64,000 nt of DNA from Arcuatula senhousia (taxonomy: Eukaryota; Mollusca; Bivalvia; Mytilida; Mytilidae): positions 62,806,867-62,870,866 of the forward strand of contig OZ020303.1 in the NCBI GenBank assembly GCA_963971305.1, given 5' to 3'. The notes beneath the pieces are model-generated. The model ran no database searches. It saw only the letters and a list, made by a program, of their open reading frames with translations, and had not been told where the DNA came from. Positions 25,073-36,489 of the stretch are shown here, piece after piece (position 1 is the stretch's first letter; each line of letters starts with the position of its first letter). The position numbers and the translations under genes are program-made.

Positions 25073-25328
25073 CGTATTCTAGATAAAAGGGGAAGAATGT
25101 CACCAAACCCATAGATTACTTGTTTTTTGACAAATGAATAAAAGTAAGATTTTAAAAAACAATATTTCCATTAAAATACAATGTGTATTACTTTGCTTAA
25201 TGAATCATAAATTCCCCTTTTCCGTCGTATATAATTCGTATAGAGATAAAAATGAATGACCAAATGTATTACTGTGTCAAATTTTATATCAATATACGAC
25301 GGAAAAAGGAGAATATATATAAAACAGT
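25073..25328 (+). repeat. Satellite-internal spacer, copy 3
   Basis: Same segment as at 21880-22135, displaced by 3193 bp as part of the higher-order duplication. Only isolated substitutions were noticed between the two. Confidence 0.85.
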
Positions 25329-28300
25329 GTCTTAAATACTGTTCCTGATTCCACCCCGTGTTTCTTTAAAACACTGTCTTATATACTGTTCCTGATTCTA
25401 CCCCGTGTTTCTTTAAAACACTGTCTTATATACTGTTCCTGGTTCTACCCCGTGTTTCCTTAAAACACTGTCTCCGTGTTTCTTTAAAACACTGTCTTAT
25501 ATACTGTTCCTGATTCTACCCCGTGTTTCTTTTAAACACTCAGTCTGTCTTATATACTGTTCCTGATTCTACCCCGTGTTGCTTTAAAAACTGTCTTATA
25601 TACTGTTCCTGATTCTACCCCGTGTTGTGGTCCTGATTCTACCCCGTACACTGGTCCTGATTCTACCCCGTACACTGGTCCTGATTCTACCCCGTATTTA
25701 TTTGTACTAGTATTTCTTTGCGTATACCCCCCAAAAAAAGTCCATGCCCCTTTTTTCCTGAATAATTTCCCCAAAGAAAACCCTTTCAGAAAGTTGGATA
25801 GAAACGTCTGCAAATACACTAACCTACATTTCTCAAAACACTGTCTTATATACTGTTCCTGATTCTACCCCGTGTTTCTTTAAAACACTGTCTTATATAT
25901 ACTGTTCCTGATTCTACCCCGTGTTTCTTTAAAACACTGTCTTATATATACTGTTCCTGATTCTACCCCGTGTTTCTTTAAAACACTGTCTTATATATAC
26001 TGTTCCTGATTCTACCCCGTGTTTCTTTAAAACACTGTCTTATATACTGTTCCTGATTCTACCCCGTGTTTCTTTAAAACACTGTCTTATATACTGTTCC
26101 TGGTTCTACCCCGTGTTTCCTTAAAACACTGTCTTATATATACTGTTCCTGATTCTACCCCGTGTTTCTTTAAAACACTGTCTTATATACTGTTCCTGAT
26201 TCTACCCCGTGTTTCTTCAAAACACTGTCTTATATACTGTTCCTGATTCTACCCCGTGTTTCTTTAAAACACTGTCTTATATACTGTTCCTGATTCTACC
26301 CCGTGTTTCTTTAAAACACTGTCTTATATACTGTTCCTGATTCTACCCCGTGTTTCTTTAAAACACTGTCTTATATACTGTTCCTGATTCTACCCCGTGT
26401 TTCTTTAAAATACTGTCTTATATACTGTTCCTGATTCTACCCCGTGTTTCTTTAAAACACTGTCTTATATACTGTTCCTGATTCTACCCCGTGTTTCTTT
26501 TTAACACTCAGTCTGTCTTATATACTGTTCCTGATTCTACCCCGTTCACTGGTCCTGATTCTACCCCGTACACTGGTCCTGATTCTACCCCGTATTTATT
26601 TGTATTAGTATGTCTTTGCGTATACCCCCCAAAAAAATTCCATGCCCCTTTTTTCCTGAATAATATCCCCAAAGAAAAACCCTTTCAGAAAGTTGGATAG
26701 AAACGTCTGCAAATACACTAACCTACATTTCTTAAAACACTGTCTTATATACTGTTCCTGATTCTACCCCGTGTTTCTTTAAAACACTGTCTTATATATA
26801 CTGTTCCTGATTCTACCCCGTGTTTCTTTAAAACACTGTCTTATATATACTGTTCCTGATTCTACCCCGTGTTTCTTTAAAACACTGTCTTATATATACT
26901 GTTCCTGATTCTACCCCGTGTTTCTTTAAAACACTGTCTTATATATACTGTTCCTGATTCTACCCCGTGATTCTTTAAAACACTGTCTTATATATACTGT
27001 TCCTTATTCTACCCCGTGTTTCTATAAAACACGGTCTTATATATACTGTTCCTGATTCTACCCCGTCTTATATATACTGTTCCTGATTCTACCCCGTGTT
27101 TCTTTAAAACACTGTCTTATATATACTGTTCCTGATTCTACCCCGTGTTTCTTTAAAACACTGTCTTATATACTGTTCCTGATTTTACCCCGTGTTTCTT
27201 TAAAACACTGTCTTATATACTGTTCCTGATTCTACCCCGTGTTTCTTTAAAACACTGTCTTATATACTGTTCCTGATTCTACCCCGTGTTTCTTTAAAAT
27301 ACTGTCTTATATACTGTTCCTGATTCTACCCCGTGTTTCTTTAAAACACTGTCTTATATACTGTTCCTGATTCTACCCCGTGTTTCTTTTTAACACTCAG
27401 TCTGTCTTATATACTGTTCCTGATTCTACCCCGTTCACTGGTCCTGATTCTACCCCGTACACTGGTCCTGATTCTACCCCGTATTTATTTGTATTAGTAT
27501 GTCTTTGCGTATACCCCCCAAAAAAATTCCATGCCCCTTTTTTCCTGAATAATATCCCCAAAAGAAAAACCCTTTCAGAAAGTTGGATAGAAACGTCTGC
27601 AAATACACTAACCTACATTTCTTAAAACACTGTCTTATATACTGTTCCTGATTCTACCCCGTGTTTCTTTAAAACACTGTCTTATATATACTGTTCCTGA
27701 TTCTACCCCGTGTTTCTTTAAAACACTGTCTTATATATACTGTTCCTGATTCTACCCCGTGTTTCTTTAAAACACTGTCTTATATATACTGTTCCTGATT
27801 CTACCCCGTGTTTCTTTAAAACACTGTCTTATATATACTGTTCCTGATTCTACCCCGTGATTCTTTAAAACACTGTCTTATATATACTGTTCCTTATTCT
27901 ACCCCGTGTTTCTATAAAACACGGTCTTATATATACTGTTCCTGATTCTACCCCGTCTTATATATACTGTTCCTGATTCTACCCCGTGTTTCTTTAAAAA
28001 CACTGTCTTATATACTGTTCCTGATTCTACCCCGTGTTTCTTTAAAACACTGTCTTATATACTGTTCCTGATTCTACCCCGTGTTTCTTTAAAAAACACT
28101 GTTTACTAATAAAATGCATCTTGAAATCTTTCTTTTATTCAATTAGAAAAAATATCATAAAAATTTAGTAAAAAAATGTATCCTGAGATTCTTCCCCGTA
28201 CGGGGGAGAATCAGGATACAGCCCTTAAATGTTCAGCTAAATTAGCTCTACAAAAGTCTTTTTAGGGTCGAAGTTGTCAGATGACCACTTTAAGGGGTTA

Positions 28301-28472
28301 TGGCCCTTTAAAGGTGAAAAATAGTGTTTTTTTGCTTTGGAATGAAAACTATTGCAGATAGAGAAAAGCTTTTTATTGCTTAAACATTCAGCTCATTTAG
28401 CTATACAAAAGTCTTCAAAGGGTTTACATTAAGACCAGGTGAGCGATTCAGGCTCCTGTGAGCCTCTTGTTT

Positions 28473-28948
28473 TTATTGGTTGCTGGGATGTAAAAAAGGT
28501 ATCAAAAAGTTCTCAGCATAGCATCCAGTTATTTAAAAAAATCGTCCTTTATTTTGCGCACCAAGTCAATTTAACAAGGTAATAACAAGGTGTGGATGTA
28601 CGGTAGCTCGTTAGTGCCATTTAGTGTTTTAATTTTTGGTCGTTTTGAATGAGCATGACACAAAATTCATATAACAATAGAAATTTCAAATCTCCAATGA
28701 AGAAAAAATGAATGATTAAAACGGAAAAAACATTTACAAAACCGCCGGAAATTAAACACCCGTACATCGTGTACACATAAGGTTTCCCGTATTTATAGTT
28801 AATGTCTCGCAAATTTTGAACTTAGTTATCTTCATTCCGTGTAATGAAAAGTACATTTTTTAAGTAAAATATATCTTTTAAAAATAAATCTTACAATTTT
28901 AAATGAAGAACAGAAGCTTTAATGTAATATTTTAGAAATTCTAAATAC
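28473..28948. other. AT-rich spacer between repeats
   Basis: I see nothing here that supports a gene, RNA or clear repeat. Confidence 0.5.
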
Positions 28949-31934
28949 CAGGGGGTCCAATGTAATTGGTAAGTGCGCAGCATAATTTGGTAAGTGACTA
29001 TAAAGATGGCGGAAAAACCTCGCTTCGTTCGACAACAGTCTGTTTTCTCTTCTTGTTTACAAAAGTTATTTACATCTAATGAATAAAATCATGTTACCTT
29101 TCGGCAATTATGAGAAATGGTCCATAACAAAAATGTGATGCTTGATTTGCTTTTTAAAAAGCTATTGAAGAAAAACCGGCCACTTGACAGCAATTTTTTT
29201 GTCATGCCGAAATACACAGGCTTTGTTTCAGGTACTCTGACCACAAACGTTAAGTTTTATGGCCCGAGACTAGTATTATTTTAGCCCCCCTTTTTAATGC
29301 ATTTTCGATATAGCGTTTTGATGAAGAAAAAAAATTAACCATTTGATTTTCCTAAAATTTCTCACAGCTGCATAACAACACCAGACATAAGTAATATGTA
29401 CGTTTAAGAAGATTTTACCGATTTTAAAACTTTTGATGCATTTTATGGTCAAGAGACCAAAAATTTTAATGTCAACAAAAATTAAGATCTAAATTTTGAC
29501 CCCGCGTATGCCTAGCAAATCACCCCTTTTATAGTGATTTAAGTGTTGGTCTTTGTATATACCAAACTTTGGCCTAAGAACTTCCAATTAAGCCAAACAA
29601 CTAAAAACAGCACCAAAAATGACTCTAGAAATACCTCTGGAAGATATATGGTGTTTTTAAAGGGACTATATTAAAAACAACAACGAAAAATAAGGGGCGA
29701 TAATTGTGGTCTCGTACCTAATTATGGTGTTTTGTGGTTCGTCAACAAGCATGGATATTCCTTAATTTTGTTTCTGTAAAAGAAACATGTATTTGTTGAC
29801 ATATTTATAATTATTTGATTTTTTGGTAAGTGCAAGTCAGTGTATTAAAAAAATGGTAATGTATATTATTACAGTGCAAAAATTTGTGAAAGCACGTCTT
29901 TTATATTCCTTGCAGTAATCGATTTTTTGCCGGATTTCATTAGTGAAAATCCGGGTTATAAAATGGTGAATGTCAGGCGTGCGGGCGGGAAAAATACTTT
30001 CAGTTTTCTCAGCAACTACTAATCACAGCTCCTTGATATTTGGTATCCAGCATAAGCATGGGCACCCATAACGTGGGATTTGAATTCAGGTCTGTGGCAC
30101 ATATACTTCCTGTTTAACGAAATCCGGCCATTTCTATCTTTGACCCCTTTTGGGGGGTTATTTTAATCTTGATGTGTACGATTGCTTTTTTTTAAGAATA
30201 AATATTAAGCTTTTTATATTTTGTAAAATCCCAGGCGTAACACGATATGAGCAGAAATAAAGCACAACTGAATAAACAACAATACAGTTTCTCCTCTCAT
30301 TTCATATTCTACAGACAAAACGATATACTATCGTATTCCGAAACTGATTATCAAAATGAAATCTTAAACAGTGTCTAGCAATGTACAAATAAATAATGAT
30401 ATCCTAAACAAACATCAAATGAATTTTAATATACACAACGGTAACTTAGAAAGGTGCGAGGTTTGGTCCCCTACAATTTCATTGAATAGCCAAGTCCTTT
30501 GATATTTACCAATGATCCAGTGGTTTGATTAGTATAACAGTTTATATTAGACTTTTTTGTCATTTTGTTTGGATATTTTATGCAGACTGGTATTTTGTTT
30601 TGAGCAACTTTATATACATGACACCATGAATGCAATAATCTAGTAACAATTGCAAAACATCGGCGTTCTTTTTTCATTGCCACCAGCTTTCCAGCGTTAA
30701 CAATAGCGTTAAGATCCCGTGGCAATAACATAACACCAATATTGTGCGTAACGTCTGAGTCTTTTATTACATTATTTTTCCCTTTTTGTTGTATTTTTTA
30801 ACACTCCACGACACTTGAATGTGCCCACCACAATGCATGCAAAGCTTGCATATGAAATTGGGTGCCCGGTGAATTGGCATGTGCTATCTCAATTCAGTAT
30901 CAGTTTTTGTTGTTGTTTTTTTCGGTGGTCAAAGCTGAACGATATTGTTAACCTTCTTGGCTTCAAACATATTTCTGTAAGCGATACTTTCAAACTCTTT
31001 TTAAATACAAAAAGCTCGAAGCATTAGTCACATTTAATTCGTATAGGTTTTAAAATTGATCATAAATTTATTTGTAGTATGCCTTTTAAAATAAAACTTA
31101 GTGTTAACGCATGACCATACTCATCATAGCAAAGTAACCGAATTGGCAATGTGAAATTAACATTACTGACTGGAAAATATGTACATCTTTACAATACATG
31201 TTTGAATGTTTAGTATATAATCAAACATTGTTACTGTAATTACAACCCTGAAAATCATCTGACAAACAGATTTTGATAATTTATGAGTGCCCTCAGTGAG
31301 GATCGAACTAAAACATATGGGACATCCTTTGTCGAAAAATATCAAAGTGATTTGAATCAGTCTGATTAACAGATACATGTAGTAGAATAGACATGTATCG
31401 GATTTAAAAAAAATCTAAGGTCTTTAAGACGTAAACGCAATATACATGAATAAAGACACTCTCTCAAAATGTTTACACTGTGATAATATTCATTACCAGT
31501 TTTGTTTATTACACTGACTTGCACTTACCAAAAAATCAAATAATTGTAAATATGTCAACAAATACATGTTTCTTTTACAGAAACAAATATTTGGGAATAT
31601 CCATGCTTGTTGACGAACCACAAAACACCATAAAACCTAATATTTTTGATCAGAGTCCTGTGTATTTCGGCATGACAACAAATTGCTGTCAAGTGGCCGG
31701 TTTTTCTTCAATAGCTTCTTAAAAAGCAAATCAAGCATCACATTTTTGTTATGGACCATTTCTCATAACTCATAATTGCCGAAAGGTAACATGATTTTAT
31801 TCATTAGATGTATATAACTTTTGTAAACAAGAAGAGAAAACAGACTGTTGTCGAACGAAGCGAGGTTTTTCCGCCATCTTTATAGTCACTTACCAAATTA
31901 TGCTGCGCACTTACCAATTACATTGGACCCCCTG
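28949..31934. mobile_element. 3 kb TIR transposon-like element
   Basis: The left end CAGGGGGTCCAATGTAATTG is matched exactly by the reverse complement of the right end (31915-31934). The inverted repeats run on for about 280 bp (28949-29230 and 31660-31934) and resume further in (29715-29850 and 31490-31640). The left arm carries about 470 bp of extra sequence between the two paired parts. AATAC flanks both sides (28944-28948 and 31935-31939), a 5 bp target duplication. GGTAAGTG occurs several times in the arms. No transposase-like ORF was recognised, so it looks non-autonomous. The superfamily is undetermined: CAGGG ends recall hAT, but the duplication length does not fit. Confidence 0.85.
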
Positions 31935-31939
31935 AATAC

Positions 31940-32660
31940 TAAAATATTCAAATTTGATCACAAATCGCTTTTTCTGTCACCTCCGATTTTTCTGTACTTT
32001 TTTTATCCTTTCTATATTTTTTATTAAATAGATAACGATTTGATTTATACACTGGAAGTTGCATCTCTAGTATATATACTTTTAGAAACTTTAAATTATG
32101 CGGCTGATAATCATTAATGACAAAAGATATAGTAAACTATTAGCATCTCAGAAATATTCAACAGCCACGCGATTAATGAAGGACGAGCCTTATAAGGATG
32201 AAGTTAACAACATGATATCTTAGTTTTATAGCGCTCCCAAGTGGACGTTGTCATCATAAAAACGATTTCAGCGTGTAATTTTAATACAAGTTTTCAATAA
32301 GAAAATTCTTCATAAGGAGCTTAATCTATTGATGCAAAAACATAGTCACTTAAACATAGGTTTTTGAATAATGTTGAACTTTTTAAAGACCATTAAAAGA
32401 CAATTGGCTTTCACAAGGAATTAGGCTTTGTCATACAATATTTCAAAAAGTAATGTTATATATTTGTACAAATCTGGTCTTTGACTATCCGCGGTAATCT
32501 AGCTGAAAAGCGGTAATTGAAACAATGGATCATTACTAGGACAAAACTGCAACACGTGCTTTGAAAATCCGACTACTTTATTCCGAGAATACTAGATCAT
32601 CTAGAGATCACATGTCATTTGAAAATCAAAATCAATCGTGAAGTTCCCACGGAAGTTATA
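31940..32660. other. Upstream region of the UPF0489 gene
   Basis: AT-rich DNA without exons or clear repeats. The promoter of the downstream gene presumably lies here, but I could not identify a convincing core element. Confidence 0.4.
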
Positions 32661-32667
32661 AACAAAA

Positions 32668-35600
32668 ATGAAAAGGATGTGGAAAAAGCTGTTCATTTTA
32701 CTAATCACAATATGTTTATTTTCTTTTCTTGTGATTTTAAATTATCAATCAATTTCTTTGACGGAGAGAGAAAACAGAAGCTTGGGAAGCAATGCTGGAA
32801 TATCGAAACGGTTCAACATAGGGATGTTGATGGAGGGCAAACACATGAAGGAGAGACCAGCCACTTCTGACCACCATGTGTACATCGTTGAGGAACATCA
32901 TGCAGGTCAGTCTACTGGGCTCGGTTTTATAAAACATCTCAAATTTGAGGATTTTAAAAATTTCTCATAAAAATACTATATTAATTTGAAGAAATTCTCA
33001 AATTTGAGGAAAACTCAACGTTGAGGTGTTTTATGTAACCCAGGCCTGTTCACATAAAATTGAGGTATGTCATCAAATAAGCTACCGGGTATTTTGGGGC
33101 TTTTAGCATAATGATAAGATTTGTGGTCAGTTTTATTTAAGATGATGTTTAACTAGATCATTATTGTACACCAAACTCACTGCGTTTTTACAGATTTTGA
33201 AATAGCCGGAACTTGAAGTTTTAAAAAGATTTATTAACACCAAACCCGCTTTGTTCTTGAAGAGTCGCCATCGGCAACTTTTAAGACTGATGGCGAATTG
33301 GGATTTTGGAGGAAATGTTCCAAAGAAATATATAAATTTAAAATATGAAGTGATAATTAAACTTTTATATCACTTTTAACCTCAACTCGAAAATCAGAGT
33401 TTCAAATCAAAAAATTAAACCAAAATATCTGATGTAGCTTAAGATGTTCTTAACAATAGTACTTTTAGATTAACGGTTAAATGTCGCCTTATTTACATTT
33501 TTACTTCGTTTGCACTTTGGTTCATAGGGTTCACATCAAAGTTGTGTGTCTTAATGTTTTAAACCTATTTTATGCTACAATATTCACCATTTATCGCTGT
33601 ACTTAACAGTTTAACCCCAAGTTTTGTGTGACTGCCAACATACATTATTGAACATGGAAATATTAAACATGTATTCTTTCCTTGTTTTATTAGTTTCGAT
33701 GTCCGTATCCTGAAAACAGGATATATGAAATGTACTGTTTATCCTGACCACAGAAATAAACTCTACATGTATAGATAAAACTTGTTGATAAAAGTAAAAT
33801 AAAACTTGCTGATAAAAGTAAAATAGAAACAATCGAGGCTATACCGAGCCGATACTTGTGCTTGTTGCAGTACAAAACACATTTCTTAACATATGAATCT
33901 ATTCCAAGTTTTTGTTTTTAATCTTATCAACAACTTTTTGCTAGTTGTTGCATAAATTATGCTTTTGTCACTGGAATGACGACGACTTCTTGATTATGAA
34001 AAAAAATGTACTATTCAAGAACAAGAAGTACGATATTTTGTCCTTATACAGTTAACAACGTTAAAGAGATATAAATGAACTGTTTTTTATGTTTATATTT
34101 CCCTTTTTTCTAATCTTTTTACTTTAATTCCTTTTCCATTTCAGTTTTAAAATATTGGTTTGACGCCGTAAAACAAGGCTTATTATCACCGAAAGATAAT
34201 ACTTTGGTAGGTAGCATTTTTAATCCTAAGTCTAGTTCTAACAAGAAAGTGGGAGTTCTTGAATGAAAGAAACAGCAAAGTTTTTTTTATATCAATATAA
34301 TCTTGTTTTAACAGCTGTTGAGCCTTGTACGACCTTTAAAGTACACATTTTCTTTTGTAAATTCCAGATTACTCCTGTTCGATGGTAATATTATCGTCTT
34401 GAGACCAATGTAAACATTTCTTTATCATAATGTCACAGAACTTTTCAATAGGTCTATTGGGATCTTATTAAAGTAACGATTTTCTAATTTCCTGAAATTT
34501 TCCTCCTCCCTAGGTGCACATTGATGGACACTCGGATCTCGCCATGCCATTTAATACAGCATTTTTCCCAGCTTTTAGAATACCACAGACTATATATGAC
34601 CTTGAAGCAATGATGCAGAGCAACGATGTTTTCATAATGGTATAAACAAAATATTGTCTGAAAGAAATTTTCAAAACAAACTGTAATTAAAACGGACCCA
34701 CAGTTATGAGAGTCAGAAAATAAGGAAGGGTTTAAAGTAAATTCGATATTGTAAAAAAGATCAATACGTCAGTACCGCAAATCACAGGGAGACCTTGTAA
34801 AAATTCGAAAAATTAAAAACCACTGCTTATGGTACGAGTTTATAGTCAATTTAAAAGATGGACGAGGCGCGCTTCGGGTGTGGCAAAATTTATTGTCTGG
34901 AACTTTTCTGTTTCATATTCAAACATACCTCTTAAACAGCTGAAGCATGCGATCTGTTTTTACAAAGAAGCAAAGAGGCACTAATGGGGCATTCTAGTGT
35001 CATTTAAAGTCCGAAAGGGCAACGATTAAACCGGTAAACGAGCACAAAACACAAAATCAATCAAACAGAAATCAACAACACGAACTCATGTCGTAACAAG
35101 AGTGAACTCAAGTGCTATGGAAGAGTAAGCGGTTCCTGCCTGCTATAGCACACCCTTCAATGTATTATTATTTTGATTGTTTCAGGGAGCAACTTTGTCC
35201 GGATTATTCAAAAAGGTGATTTGGATTTGGCCATCGTGGGACAAATCTGAACACGAGCAGATCGAGGATATTGAAGTGTTCAAATTGGGTGTCACAACAC
35301 TGGCAATTGATGATCCTGAAGAATTTGGTCATACGTTTTGTATGTGTTTTAGGAACTCAACGCTTTCAAGAGAAACCTGCGTTTACACACCGGTTAAGGC
35401 AGAAAGGGACGATTTAGTTCAGATTCCACCAGCATTTTGCGACATTCACACAGAGCTGAACGTATTGTCTCTAAATGAGCTGACGGCAGTTGAAACTTTA
35501 AAAGAAACTGTAGGCAATGAAATGGTTTTACTTGATATCGACGAGGATTATTACGGCTGCACTTTGCCCGCTCAAGATTTGGTAGATGTTGGAATGAAGA

Positions 35601-36286
35601 TGACGGACATAGAAAATCTGAACGAAATATTAGAAGGACTAATTTGTCCAAGAACAACTGATAAAGAATTGAAATCAGATAAGGTTCTATATGACATTCT
35701 AGAAATTCTCAAATCCGAGCAAGCATGTAGAAACGTAGCCTCTTTTTCTTCTTGTACAGGCGTTAGTAGACGAAAAATTGCTTTGGATTACTTAAAACAC
35801 AAAATTGTTGAGTTTAGATTAGGTTGCCCTCGAAATGGGAACAAATTTTTGTTACTTTTACGTAAACTTATTAGCAGATTATCAGTATTGACTATTACAC
35901 AACTGACAGTACTTCAAAGTGTTGGATTTTGTTTGTCAACAATGATGCCTGATTCTTCCATGTGGGAGTCTTCATTTGGCATTTGTCATGGCAACAATGT
36001 TCCCGGAAATACAGCAGTTTTCAATCACGCCACTAATGCTTCTGAAGTGGTATATAGGACTGGATTACTTCAAAACATTTTGAAAACTTTAAACCCAGAA
36101 CGTGTTCAGATAACGACTGTGTGTAGGTCGGTTAGGGATGGTTACACTCCCAGAAAGTACTTTCCACTTATAGAAAAAAGTGTCCTTAACTCTCTATCCG
36201 TTCTTGGAAAACATAATTTATTTTCTTACGATCCATGGTTATTAGGAGGGAAACAAGGATGGAACAACAGATATAAAAATCATTGA
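32668..36286 (+). CDS. UPF0489 (C5orf22-like) membrane-anchored protein
   Basis: Exons: 32668-32905, 34145-34206, 34514-34639, 35186-36286. They join in frame to about 508 residues. The domain signature is [18 protein letters not shown], then [20 protein letters not shown] and [18 protein letters not shown]. This is the acidic/histidine pattern of the UPF0489 family, whose biochemical role is not established. The paired HIDGHSD and DIDEDYYG motifs look like a metal-binding arrangement (inference). Residues about 7-27 ([20 protein letters not shown]) form one hydrophobic segment after a basic MKRMWKK start, predicting a type II membrane or Golgi/ER-lumen protein rather than a cytosolic one. 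The start is the first ATG in this frame before the anchor. Intron phases are 1, 0 and 0. The last exon is large (367 codons with stop). Confidence 0.85.
32916..33050. repeat. Short foldback repeat beside exon 1
   Basis: CTGGGCTCGGTTTTATAAAA with CATCTCAAATTTGAGG is matched in inverted form by CCTCAAATTTGAG... and TTGAGGTGTTTTATGTAACC CAGGCC. The element lies only about 10 bases past the exon 1 donor. A relative lies at 61948-62085. Confidence 0.65.
34960..35165 (-). repeat. Dispersed repeat in UPF0489 intron 3
   Basis: 'GAGGCACTAATGGGGCATTC', 'GAAATCAACAACACGAACTC' and 'TGCCTGCTATAGCACACCC' are shared with 41285-41420 (same strand) and, inverted, with 51150-51360 and 40560-40760. It has a SINE-like size and distribution but no recognised tRNA promoter. 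It ends just before the last exon. Confidence 0.65.
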
Positions 36287-36477
36287 TCAAATTTCTCTCG
36301 TTAGCTTTAATTAATAGGTGAAAAAGTCCCATAAGAAATGCGTATATCTTTATCAGATTTTTGTTAAACAACTATTTCTTAATTGAATATATTATAGGAA
36401 TATCTAGTTGGTCTCTGATATATCAATCTTTATATTTTCTGTTGCAAGCGTAATCTTTGAAGCCCATAGAAGACAAA

Positions 36478-36483
36478 AATAAA
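36478..36483 (+). terminator. Possible poly(A) signal, UPF0489 gene
   Basis: AATAAA about 190 bases after the stop codon on the same strand. Plausible, but not unique in AT-rich DNA. Confidence 0.35.
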
Positions 36484-36489
36484 AATGTG

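Larger units (their letters stand above)
20998..28110 (+). repeat. Satellite array, 42-47 bp monomer
   Basis: The monomer runs ACTGTTCCTGATTCTACCCC, GTGTTTCTTTAAAACACTG, TCTTATAT, with length variation mainly in the TATATA part. Well over a hundred copies are present. A higher-order repeat with a 3193 bp period is visible: the blocks around 22357-22626 and 23298-23507 recur at 25550-25819 and 26491-26700 with the same translated sequence. A further shorter copy of the second block lies at 27380. Open frames inside are periodic artefacts. Confidence 0.9.
20723..28223 (+). mobile_element. 7.5 kb satellite bounded by TIRs and TSD
   Basis: The left end reads AGGCTATATCCTGATT, then TTTTCCCCGTA. 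The right end, on the other strand, reads GGCTGTATCCTGATT, then CTCCCCCGTA. The host text CTTAAAT is present on both sides (20716-20722 and 28224-28230), consistent with a target duplication of about 7 bp. The interior is almost entirely a tandem satellite with 42-47 bp monomers, plus three copies of a 250 bp non-satellite spacer. No transposase was found. The element is inserted in a 'GCTTGCTTAAATGTTCAGC' site of the host repeat. Confidence 0.7.
19240..28472 (+). repeat. Large interspersed repeat, twice interrupted
   Basis: It begins at AGCTCACCTGGCC followed by CACTTGGCGTCCGTCGTCG, and ends at GACCAGGTGAGCGATTCAGG / CTCCTGTGAGCCTCTTG, the same termini as the elements at 2095-3249 and 5801-7155. 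Its own sequence is only about 1.2 kb (19240-19697, 20345-20722, 28231-28472). The remainder is two later insertions: the element at 19698-20340 and the satellite block at 20723-28223. A long G run (about 19498-19516) interrupts the left part. Confidence 0.85.

Noticed and set aside
22357..27625. Open frames of 69-89 codons in the satellite (GVESGPVY and TPYTGPDSTPY type peptides)
   Set aside because: They are translations of the tandem monomer and recur at the repeat period; no splice or start context. Not genes.
20998..28110. Tandem direct repeats considered as a CRISPR array
   Set aside because: Monomers abut without unique spacers, and the genome is eukaryotic.
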